A DNA stretch of 10,825 bases from Bacillota bacterium (GTDB lineage Bacteria > Bacillota_A > Clostridia > Peptostreptococcales > Anaerovoracaceae), in NCBI GenBank assembly GCA_017457585.1, contig JAFTHD010000032.1:1-10825 (forward strand), in the 5' to 3' direction. Under the pieces are notes generated by a model. The model was not told where the DNA came from and made no database searches. It worked only from the letters and a program-made list of their open reading frames with translations. The position numbers and the translations under genes were made by a program. Shown one piece after another: positions 1-6,073 of this stretch. Each line of letters opens with the position of its first letter. The first letter of the stretch is position 1.

Positions 1-30
1 TCCTGATGCTCCCTTTTCGAATATCAGCAT
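1..30 (-). CDS. gcvPB: Glycine dehydrogenase (decarboxylating) subunit 2, N-terminal 10 codons only
   Basis: The ATG at 30-28 directly follows the gcvPA stop codon at 33-31. The ten visible codons read MLIFEKGASG, which fits the usual start of the GcvPB subunit (an LIFE motif close to the N-terminus). A strong Shine-Dalgarno sequence, AAGGAGGT, lies inside the last codons of gcvPA about 8 nt before this ATG. GcvPB carries the lysine that binds pyridoxal phosphate and forms the P-protein with GcvPA. The rest of the gene lies beyond the left edge. The call rests on the start, the ribosome binding site and the conserved operon order. Confidence 0.85.
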   Translation of the reverse strand, partial: MLIFEKGASG

Positions 31-1344
31 CTACTCCACCTCCTTCACGATTTCCGCAGCTCTATCTATTTCTTCTTTCGTGTTTAGTTCGGTGCAGCAC
101 CAGAGAATCCTGCCCTCTCCTAAAGGGAGACCGCCCAGGATTCCTTCATTACCGAGCGCAGCTACTATGGCCACTGCGCTCTTTTCCGACTCTGTTACAA
201 ATTCGTTAAAGAATTCTCCCTTGTTTACCGTTGCAAGTCCTGCTTCTGCCAGCTTGCCTGCAAGGTAGTGAGCCTTCGAAGCACTGAGCACTGCCGCAGA
301 CTTCAGTCCTTCTCTTCCCATTGCTGCAAGGTAAACGCCTACCGTCAGTGCGCAGAGCGCCTGATTAGAGCAGATGTTTGAGGAGGCTTTCTCACGCCTG
401 ATGTGCTGCTCCCTCGCCTGAAGGGTCAGCACGAAGGCCTGCTTGCCGTCGTGATCCGTCGTCTCGCCTACGATTCTTCCGGGCAGCTTTCTCATCATCC
501 CTTTCGTCGCAGCCATAAAGCCTATATACGGGCCGCCATAGCTTAGCGGCATCCCAAGCGGCTGGCCGTCGCCCACTGCAATGTCCGCGCCCTGCTCTGC
601 CGGGGTTTTGAGCACTCCGAGGGAAATCGGATTTACGCTCATGACGAACTTTGCACCTGCTTCGTGAGCCACCTCCGCCATATCCTTTGCATCTTCTATG
701 TTGCCGTAGTAGTTCGGCGACTGGATGAGCACGCATGCTGTATCTTTATCTGTAAGCTCTGCAAGCGCGGCCTTGTCGGTAACGCCGTCCTTTTCAGGAA
801 CGATCACAATCTCGGTTCCAGAGCCGAAGGCGTATGTCTTTATAACTTCGATTACCGACGGCTGTACCAGAGCCGATACGAGCGCCTTTTTTCTCTTCCT
901 GTCAACGCACATTGCGATGGCTTCCGCCGCTGCAGTCGCTCCGTCGTACACGGAAGCGTTAGAAACGTCCATTCCCGTCAGCTCGCATATCATGGTCTGA
1001 TACTCGAATATGGACTGCAAAATTCCCTGGCTTATCTCTGCCTGATACGGTGTGTAGGCTGATACCAGGCTCTCTTTTCCGGTAACGTTTGCCACCATTG
1101 CAGGAATGTAGTGGTTGTATGCGCCTGCGCCTCTGAAAATCGTGTCGTACACCTTATTTTCTCCAGCCAGCGCCTTGAGGCTTCTTGCAACTTCAAGCTC
1201 TGACTTGCCCTTTGGCAGATTGAGGCCGCCGGTCAGTTTTAATTCTGAAGGAACATCGGTATAGAGATCATCCATCCCTCCCAGGCCAATGGCACCGAGC
1301 ATTTCCAGTTGTTCCTGTTTCGTGCCGGGTACGTAGCTTCCCAT
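31..1344 (-). CDS. gcvPA: Glycine dehydrogenase (decarboxylating) subunit 1
   Basis: This is the alpha subunit of the split P-protein of the glycine cleavage system. With GcvPB it decarboxylates glycine and passes the aminomethyl group to lipoylated GcvH in the cytoplasm. The predicted product is 437 aa, normal for the split subunit. Family landmarks (numbered from my start) are FRGAGAYNHYIP near 70-81, SAYTPYQAEISQG near 95-107, NASVYDG near 129-135, QSPNYYG near 208-214 and a GDGQPLGMPLSYGGP stretch from 258. The PLP lysine is not expected here because it sits on GcvPB. The frame is open up to a GTG at 1377, but I chose the ATG at 1344: the protein then begins MGSYVPGT, as relatives do, purine-rich GGAAGGCGG precedes it at 1360-1352, and it leaves a 19-nt gap after gcvH instead of an overlap. 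It is third in the operon, and its stop codon abuts the gcvPB start. Confidence 0.95.
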   Translation of the reverse strand: MGSYVPGTKQEQLEMLGAIGLGGMDDLYTDVPSELKLTGGLNLPKGKSELEVARSLKALAGENKVYDTIFRGAGAYNHYIPAMVANVTGKESLVSAYTPYQAEISQGILQSIFEYQTMICELTGMDVSNASVYDGATAAAEAIAMCVDRKRKKALVSALVQPSVIEVIKTYAFGSGTEIVIVPEKDGVTDKAALAELTDKDTACVLIQSPNYYGNIEDAKDMAEVAHEAGAKFVMSVNPISLGVLKTPAEQGADIAVGDGQPLGMPLSYGGPYIGFMAATKGMMRKLPGRIVGETTDHDGKQAFVLTLQAREQHIRREKASSNICSNQALCALTVGVYLAAMGREGLKSAAVLSASKAHYLAGKLAEAGLATVNKGEFFNEFVTESEKSAVAIVAALGNEGILGGLPLGEGRILWCCTELNTKEEIDRAAEIVKEVE

Positions 1345-1363
1345 TGTTTTACCGCCTTCCCTG

Positions 1364-1744
1364 TTATTCCTGTTCACTCTCCACGAATGCTTCGTATTCC
1401 TCAGCAGTCAGGAGTTCCTCTGTTTCGCCCACATCACTGACCCTTATAAACCAGGCGTCGTAAGGGGATTCGTTGATGGACTCCGGTGCATCCATCAGTT
1501 CCTCGTTGATCGCTGATACGGTACCTGTTACAGGCGAGTAAACGTCCGATACAGCCTTGACAGATTCAACGTCTGCAAAAGCCTCTCCTGCAACCACTTC
1601 GTCTCCTTCTTCAGGCAGATTGACGAATACCTGGTCTCCCAGTTCTGACTGCGCGTAATCCGTAAGGCCGATAACCACTTCATCTCCATCTTCCTCGATC
1701 CATTCGTGTGATTTGCTGTACTTCAGTTCAGTTCTGATATCCAT
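1364..1744 (-). CDS. gcvH: Glycine cleavage system H protein, lipoyl carrier
   Basis: The small lipoyl carrier shuttles the aminomethyl intermediate between P-, T- and L-proteins. The product is 126 aa, the usual length. The N-terminus (KYSKSHEWI near residues 8-16) and the lipoylation motif [13 protein letters not shown] are clear; the lysine that would carry lipoate is K63. The biotinyl/lipoyl-like hammerhead fold covers nearly all of the chain, and the C-terminus is acidic. The ATG at 1744 has AAGGAGG a few bases upstream. The gene lies 25 bp after gcvT and 19 bp before gcvPA, so it is surely cotranscribed with both. Nothing abnormal is visible. No lipoate ligase or lipoyl synthase gene is in the window. 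Confidence 0.97.
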   Translation of the reverse strand: MDIRTELKYSKSHEWIEEDGDEVVIGLTDYAQSELGDQVFVNLPEEGDEVVAGEAFADVESVKAVSDVYSPVTGTVSAINEELMDAPESINESPYDAWFIRVSDVGETEELLTAEEYEAFVESEQE

Positions 1745-1769
1745 TTTGTCCTCCTTTTCGCTACGCTTG

Positions 1770-2855
1770 TTACTTCTCCCTCTTATAGAACGGCAGTGGA
1801 ATAACCTCTACTTCCACCTGCCTGCCTCTGACTTCAACCTGCAGCTTGTCGCCAATATCGCAGCTATCCTGATCTACGAGCGCCATTGCGACAGCCTGTC
1901 CCAGGAACGGGCAGTGAGTCCCCGATGTGGTATGCCCGATGGTCTTACCGTCCTTTGAAACGGTCATCTCTTCTCTTACGATTCCTCTTCCCGTAACCTC
2001 GAGGCCGATCCGCTTTATGGAAGTTCCCTTCTCCTCCATAGCCTTCTTGCCGATGAAGTCCTCCTTCTTCAGCTTGACTGCAAACCTTAGCCCTGTTTCA
2101 AGAGGCGTGATATCATCGTTCATCTCGTGTCCGTAGAGCGGCATTCCGGCTTCCATTCTGAGGGTATCCCTTGCGCCAAGTCCGCAAGGAATGAGGCCGT
2201 CCGCTTCGCCTGTCTCAAGGAGCAGTTTCCAAAGGGCTGCGGCGTTCTCTGAGGCAGTGTACAGCTCTACGCCGTCCTCTCCTGTGTATCCCGTTCTCGA
2301 TACGATACACTCCATTCCGCCTACTTCTGCGCCGAATACTGCATGGTATCCCTTCTCCGGAATGTTTGCAGGATCTGTCAGTCTCGACACGATTTCAATG
2401 GCCTTCGGTCCCTGAACAGCAAGCTGTGCATAGCTGTCCGACACGTCTTCAAAGGTTACCTGCCCAAACTGGTGCTCCAGCATCCACTGGAAATCCTTCT
2501 CCTTGTTTGCTGCGTTTACCACGAGCAGGTATTCATCTTCAGCCTTCCTGTAAACGATCAGGTCATCTACCGTACCGCCCCTTTCGTTGCACATAGGGCT
2601 GTACCTTGCCTGTCCGTCTGCCATGCCTTCGAAATCATTGGTCAGTAGCATCTGCAAATTTGCCAGCGCATCCTTTCCCTGACAGAGTACTTCGCCCATG
2701 TGTGATACATCAAAGAGTCCGGCATCTGTCCTTACAGCCATGTGCTCCCTGATTACTCCGGTCTTGTACTGCACCGGCAGGAGGTATCCTGCGAAAGGCA
2801 CGATCTTGCCGCCTGCTTCCACATGCGCATCATAAAGCGGTGTCTTCTTCTCCAT
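1770..2855 (-). CDS. gcvT: Glycine cleavage system T protein (aminomethyltransferase)
   Basis: GcvT moves the aminomethyl carbon from GcvH to tetrahydrofolate, releasing ammonia and making 5,10-methylene-THF. The product is 361 aa, normal for the family. The folate-binding GcvT domain fills roughly residues 5-260 and the C-terminal barrel about 275-355. Visible landmarks are [11 protein letters not shown] (20-30), [10 protein letters not shown] (46-55), [10 protein letters not shown] with the catalytic-region aspartates D97/D98, [10 protein letters not shown] (186-195) and [18 protein letters not shown] (228-245). The ATG at 2855 has AAGGAGG with 7 nt spacing. It is the first gene of the operon; the riboswitch terminator ends 53 bp upstream, so expression is expected to follow glycine level. 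Paralogues such as sarcosine oxidase or dimethylglycine dehydrogenase domains are excluded by the neighbours. Confidence 0.97.
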   Translation of the reverse strand: MEKKTPLYDAHVEAGGKIVPFAGYLLPVQYKTGVIREHMAVRTDAGLFDVSHMGEVLCQGKDALANLQMLLTNDFEGMADGQARYSPMCNERGGTVDDLIVYRKAEDEYLLVVNAANKEKDFQWMLEHQFGQVTFEDVSDSYAQLAVQGPKAIEIVSRLTDPANIPEKGYHAVFGAEVGGMECIVSRTGYTGEDGVELYTASENAAALWKLLLETGEADGLIPCGLGARDTLRMEAGMPLYGHEMNDDITPLETGLRFAVKLKKEDFIGKKAMEEKGTSIKRIGLEVTGRGIVREEMTVSKDGKTIGHTTSGTHCPFLGQAVAMALVDQDSCDIGDKLQVEVRGRQVEVEVIPLPFYKREK

Positions 2856-2908
2856 CTTCGTCCTCCTTCATAACTAACGACGTCTCTGCCTTTCTCCGTT
2901 TCAGTACG

Positions 2909-2955
2909 AAAAAAAGCAGATAAGGTAAACATCCATTGGATGCTTAGTTATCTGC
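2909..2955 (-). terminator. Intrinsic terminator of the glycine riboswitch (expression platform)
   Basis: On the minus strand GCAGATAA (2955-2948) pairs with TTATCTGC (2923-2916). An inner perfect 9-bp stem, TAAGCATCC with GGATGTTTA, closes on a 3-nt loop, and only a small C/CC internal loop separates the two stems. Seven T residues follow at 2915-2909. The 5' arm starts at the 3' edge of aptamer II, the usual arrangement for glycine control of read-through into gcvT. That glycine disrupts this hairpin (ON switch) is inferred from known gcvT riboswitches, not seen here. Confidence 0.9.
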
Positions 2956-3223
2956 CTCTGTCCTCTTTAACCTGAAATATTCGCCCCGCCCGGCGCTTTC
3001 GCTCCGTATCTCCCTGACATGGTGTCATGAGCTGCATCAGCTTTGAGTCTCTCGCCTCCGCGCCTGTGCCGGACACGCCATCATACGGGACTTAATTCTT
3101 CGGTACAATTATTTGTTCTCCAGAGTGTCGTCCAGATTCATTCCTTTTGCCTGAGAGTTTTTGCACTGCACCTTCGGCGCCACGAACGGGATTCCTTCCG
3201 CCATGGTCTCTCACGAATCCTTC
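2956..3223 (-). ncRNA. Tandem glycine riboswitch (two aptamers) upstream of gcvT
   Basis: The leader of the gcv operon carries the conserved blocks of both glycine aptamers, read on the minus strand. Aptamer I (about 3222-3115) shows GAGAGACC, GGCGCCGAAGGTGCA, CTCTCAGGCAAAAGGA and CTCTGGAGA, with a P1-like pairing of GGATTC and GAATCT. Aptamer II (about 3080-2956) shows GGCGAGAGACTC, GCCGGGCGGGGCGA and TTTCAGGTTAAAGAGGACAG. The layout and even the less regular second core resemble the well-known Bacillus-type gcvT leader. Glycine binding should promote read-through of the terminator that begins immediately downstream. Exact P1 limits of aptamer II are uncertain. Confidence 0.93.
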
Positions 3224-3239
3224 ATCCGACCTTTTTCAC

Positions 3240-3269
3240 ATTATATTTTGTCCCCGCCGCGTTTGTCAA
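3240..3269 (-). promoter_or_regulatory. Consensus housekeeping promoter of the gcv operon
   Basis: On the minus strand a perfect -35 TTGACA (3269-3264) and a perfect -10 TATAAT (3245-3240) are separated by 18 bp. The predicted start lies near 3233, about ten bases before the first aptamer. A promoter this close to consensus fits an operon whose control is exerted after initiation, by the riboswitch. The repeat array begins only 12 bp upstream of the -35 box. Confidence 0.9.
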
Positions 3270-3280
3270 CAAAAAATTCT

Positions 3281-3473
3281 GCAATACCTAAACGCGGTTT
3301 TTTTCGATTTCAGAATTGCGAAATCCCGATTACAATACCTAAAATGTTATTTTGGCGATTTCAGAATTGCATTTTTTATGATTGCAATTCCTTTTTTGGT
3401 AAAAATGCTGCTTCAGAATTATTATTCTCTATTTGCAATTCTGAAACCGTTAAAATTTCAAAAAAGGTATTGC
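3281..3473. repeat. Array of four 39-bp repeat units with 12-13 bp linkers, last unit inverted
   Basis: Each unit has the form GCAATACC, then 19 variable bases, then TTTCAGAATTGC. Unit 1 is 3281-3319 (+), unit 2 is 3332-3370 (+), unit 3 is 3384-3422 (+, diverged: GCAATTCC and CTTCAGAATTAT) and unit 4 is 3435-3473 on the minus strand with both end motifs intact. Linkers are 12, 13 and 12 bp, so starts are 51-52 bp apart. The cores of units 1 and 2 begin TAAA; those of units 3 and 4 begin TTTTTTG, suggesting two subtypes. The whole stretch is AT-rich and full of inverted repeats, for example GAATTGCA (3364-3371) with TGCAATTC (3383-3390). The array fills the gap between the gcv promoter and the end of a kinase gene. 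I know no named family that matches; no transposase is present. Confidence 0.85.
3383..3445. terminator. Possible weak terminator hairpins inside the repeat array
   Basis: TTCAGAATT (3412-3420) and AATTCTGAA (3437-3445) form a perfect 9-bp stem; read on the minus strand it is followed after six bases by five T residues (3405-3401). This is the best candidate I can see for ending the kinase operon that stops at 3510. On the plus strand the 3364-3390 hairpin is followed by six T (3392-3397). Both stems are AT-rich with loops of 11-16 nt, so termination would be weak. This is inference from base pairing only. Confidence 0.35.
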
Positions 3474-3509
3474 TGTAGCGAATCCGAACTGCCTGTTGGC
3501 TCATCATGC

Positions 3510-5144
3510 TCATTCTCTCGGGAGCTCCACCGTCACCTTAAACAGGTCACCGTCAATGGTGAGATGAAGCCTTCCGCCCATGACGCTCGTCAGATCCCTT
3601 GCGATGGCAAGGCCCAGGCCGCTGCCCTCCGTAGTTCTCGACTCGTCGCCCCTTTGGAATCTCTCCATCAGTTCCTCCGGGTCTATGTTGAGCTGCTCCC
3701 GTGACATGTTCTTGACTTCCACCTTCAGGAATTCACCCTCCTCTGAAATATCGATATATCCTCTCGTTCCCGGCATGGCGTATTTGCTCATGTTCACTAT
3801 GAGGTTTTCAAATACCCGCCAAAGGTGCCTGCCGTCAGCCATGACGTACGTATCTTCAGTCCTGTTCGTGACGATTATCTCGATGCCGGACTCTCGAATC
3901 CCTTCCTCCAGTTCTGCGAGGGCCTGATTTACCATAGCAAGGGCGTCTATCCTTTCCGCATTTACCGGAATGTCGCCGCTGGACGCCTTGGCCGCTTCAA
4001 AAAGATCCTCGCTCAGCTTCCTGAGCCTTTCCGTCTTTTCCCCTAAGATCTCAAGGTACTCCGGTGCGTTCTCAGAGTCGAGTCCTTCCTTATCAAGAAG
4101 GTCCACGTACGTCACGATGGATGTGAGCGGCGTCTTAAGGTCGTGGGACACGTTGGTTATCAGATCCGTTCTCAGTCTCTGGGTCTTCAGCTCCTTTTTT
4201 ATGGCCGCCTGCTGAGCATGGGATATCTCGTTTATGTCCTCTGCCAGCCTTGACAGTTCACCCTGTCCACTTGCCGGGATTTCATAGTCAAGGTTGCCGC
4301 TTCTTATCTCGCCGGCACCTTCCCTTATAGCCTTAAACTGATCCAGATACCTTGGCAGGAAAATGATCGCAAGGACGATCACTGCCGCAGCCCCCACCCA
4401 GGTCATGCTGAGAATCGCGCCTGCTATAACGATAATGAACACTTTGCGGTATATCTTGTCATCCTTTTCCGCCAATGATACGAGGCTCGTTATGATAAGG
4501 CCTATGATCGTGTTTCTCCAAAAGCATCTGTTACTAATTTTCCTTGCAAAGGAGATGAGCACCAGCAAATCAAGGGCGAGGGCCACCGCTATGAAAAGCA
4601 TCGATACAATCAGCGATACGAAGTTCGGTGTCAGGAACTGCTGTGCAGAATCATAGGCATCAAACTGTGCCCTTATGTCTTCAATGGTTAGCTCTGCTTC
4701 GCTGCTCCCCTTTAGAATGATGTCCTTCATAACCCACTCGCTGTGGAAAAACCAGTTTTCCGTAACGTTAAAGGCAGGAGCAAAAAGGCAGGATGCGAGT
4801 ATTCCGATAACCACCTGAACTTCCCCGAACACTTTGTCAAACCAGCAGATCCCTTCCGGCAATGCAATCCACTCATCACCCTCCAGCGTATACACCTTTG
4901 ATCTGTAATACCTGACAACGCATACGATTCCACCTGCAAGGGCCAGAAATCCAAGACTAAAAGCTATGATCAGACAAATCGTCATGACCTGGTTTAGTCC
5001 CGCGGACGTTTTACCGATATTCTCTGCTAATCTCCAATCAAGCCAGCTTACATTCATGGACATATATCCTGCCACATAAGTTCCTGTTCCCGCAAGGACG
5101 AATACGGCGAAGCTTATCCACTTTATCAACCTATCCCTGTTCAT
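3510..5144 (-). CDS. Sensor histidine kinase with multi-pass N-terminal membrane region
   Basis: This is the membrane sensor of a two-component system, 544 aa. About six hydrophobic segments are visible near residues 9-29, 53-77, 107-127, 173-199, 210-224 and 235-264, with a 45-residue loop at 128-172. A HAMP-like linker (about 265-318) leads to the HisKA domain with phosphoacceptor H334 in NVSHDLKTPL. The HATPase domain shows an N box (FENLIVN, 446-452), an F box (FQRGD, 496-500) and a G2 box (GSGLGLAI, 507-514). The G1 position reads VKNMSREQLN rather than a DxGxG motif, a variant I associate with many clostridial kinases of this type. The ATG at 5144 overlaps the regulator's stop in an ATGA and has GGAGG nine bases upstream. 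The partner regulator is upstream. The signal sensed is unknown. Confidence 0.93.
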   Translation of the reverse strand: MNRDRLIKWISFAVFVLAGTGTYVAGYMSMNVSWLDWRLAENIGKTSAGLNQVMTICLIIAFSLGFLALAGGIVCVVRYYRSKVYTLEGDEWIALPEGICWFDKVFGEVQVVIGILASCLFAPAFNVTENWFFHSEWVMKDIILKGSSEAELTIEDIRAQFDAYDSAQQFLTPNFVSLIVSMLFIAVALALDLLVLISFARKISNRCFWRNTIIGLIITSLVSLAEKDDKIYRKVFIIVIAGAILSMTWVGAAAVIVLAIIFLPRYLDQFKAIREGAGEIRSGNLDYEIPASGQGELSRLAEDINEISHAQQAAIKKELKTQRLRTDLITNVSHDLKTPLTSIVTYVDLLDKEGLDSENAPEYLEILGEKTERLRKLSEDLFEAAKASSGDIPVNAERIDALAMVNQALAELEEGIRESGIEIIVTNRTEDTYVMADGRHLWRVFENLIVNMSKYAMPGTRGYIDISEEGEFLKVEVKNMSREQLNIDPEELMERFQRGDESRTTEGSGLGLAIARDLTSVMGGRLHLTIDGDLFKVTVELPRE

Positions 5145-5890
5145 TTTGTCTTTCCTCCCTGATCGTCTCCGGCGTCAGAAGCGCTTATCCTTTGCATGGT
5201 TTCCGCCTGATTTTCCAGCTTATAGCCGACTCCCCACACTACCTTGAGATACCGCGGATCTTTGGGATTGATCTCGATCTTTTCCCTGATTCTCCTGATG
5301 TGTACGGCTACCGTGTTCTGCGGATTGATGGATGGCTCATCCCATACGGCCTCATATATCTGATCCATGCTGAACACTCTGCCGGGGCTCTTGATGAGGA
5401 GGAGCAGGATGCCGTACTCCGTCTTCGTGAGAGTCACCTGCTCGCCATCCACGCTCACCTGCTTCTTTTCATCGTCCACCACCAGACCTCCTATCCGGTA
5501 GAGTCCGCTCTTCTGTGCGATGCTCCCAAGGCTTGTGTACCTGCGAAGGCTCGATCTGACGCGTGCAATAAGTTCCATAGGATTGAAAGGTTTGGTGATA
5601 TAGTCGTCTGCACCCACGGTAAGTCCGTAAATCTTATCGTAGTGCTCGGACTTGGCAGAGAGCATGATGATGGGAATATTCTTCTCTTCCCTGATTCTGA
5701 TTGTGGCCTGAATCCCGTCCATACGCGGCATCATCACGTCCATTATTATGAGATGGATCTGGTTGTTTCTTATAACCTCAAGGGCCTCAATGCCGTCGTA
5801 GGCTTTGAATACCTGATAGCCTTCCTGCCTGAGGTAGATCTCTATTGCCGCTGCTATTTCTCTGTCGTCGTCACAAACAAGTATGTTCAT
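5141..5890 (-). CDS. OmpR-family response regulator (VanR-like)
   Basis: This is a DNA-binding response regulator of 249 aa and the partner of the kinase that follows. The receiver domain (about 2-115) has the acidic pair D8/D9, phosphoacceptor D51 in MDVMMPRMDG, S79 at the switch position and K100 in TKPF. The winged-helix domain (about 130-228) contains TLTKTEYGILLLL, the recognition region NTVAVHIRRIREKI and a terminal WGVGYKLE, close to the style of VanR and related regulators. About 20 charged or polar residues follow the domain. The ATG at 5890 has GGAGG eight bases upstream. The stop overlaps the kinase start by 4 bp, implying translational coupling. Two TAAGAAA boxes upstream suggest autoregulation. 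Resistance-gene neighbours (ligase, dehydrogenase, dipeptidase) are absent, so a VanR role should not be assumed. Confidence 0.95.
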   Translation of the reverse strand: MNILVCDDDREIAAAIEIYLRQEGYQVFKAYDGIEALEVIRNNQIHLIIMDVMMPRMDGIQATIRIREEKNIPIIMLSAKSEHYDKIYGLTVGADDYITKPFNPMELIARVRSSLRRYTSLGSIAQKSGLYRIGGLVVDDEKKQVSVDGEQVTLTKTEYGILLLLIKSPGRVFSMDQIYEAVWDEPSINPQNTVAVHIRRIREKIEINPKDPRYLKVVWGVGYKLENQAETMQRISASDAGDDQGGKTK

Positions 5891-5925
5891 CTAACCTTCC
5901 TCCATGAACTTAAGTCTACAATCAG

Positions 5926-5978
5926 ATTATTACAAAATCCCTGTCCTGTTTCTTACAATTTTCTTAAGATTGATTATA
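5926..5978 (-). promoter_or_regulatory. Probable promoter and operator of the response regulator and kinase operon (5141-5890, 3510-5144)
   Basis: On the minus strand two TAAGAAA boxes (5966-5960 and 5955-5949) repeat with an 11-bp period, the spacing typical of OmpR-family dimer sites. A -10-like TAATAA (5932-5927) lies 16 bp after the second box, so the boxes would cover the -35 position, as in activator-dependent promoters. An alternative -10, TATAAT (5978-5973), lies upstream of the boxes but has no recognisable -35; in that case the boxes would lie over the start site and repress. Both readings are inference. Confidence 0.5.
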
Positions 5979-6010
5979 CCATGGGTCTGCCCCGCGCACT
6001 CTGTTCCCAC

Positions 6011-6042
6011 AAAAAATGCACGCCGTTTCTTACAGCGTGCAC
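6011..6042 (-). terminator. Intrinsic terminator after the second histidine kinase
   Basis: On the minus strand TGCACGCTG (6041-6033) pairs with CGGCGTGCA (6025-6017) around the 7-nt loop TAAGAAA; six T residues follow at 6016-6011. It lies 32 bp after the kinase stop codon and separates the two two-component operons. Read in the other direction the stem is followed by a short T run (6044-6048), so it could be weakly bidirectional. Confidence 0.9.
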
Positions 6043-6073
6043 ATTTTTGCAGATGATTCTTCCTCTGTCAGTC

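Noticed and set aside
1345..1377. Longer gcvPA from the GTG at 1377
   Set aside because: It would overlap gcvH, lacks a properly spaced ribosome binding site, and adds eleven residues not seen in the family.
3281..3473. CRISPR-like array
   Set aside because: The conserved parts are two short ends around a variable core, linkers are only 12-13 bp, one unit is inverted, and no cas gene is present.
3147..3704. 185-aa open frame on the plus strand
   Set aside because: It crosses the riboswitch, promoter, repeat array and the antisense end of the kinase gene; it has no ribosome binding site and reads as low-complexity shadow sequence.
5141..5890. Vancomycin resistance regulator VanR
   Set aside because: The sequence style is similar, but none of the resistance genes are adjacent, and many ordinary clostridial regulators share these features.
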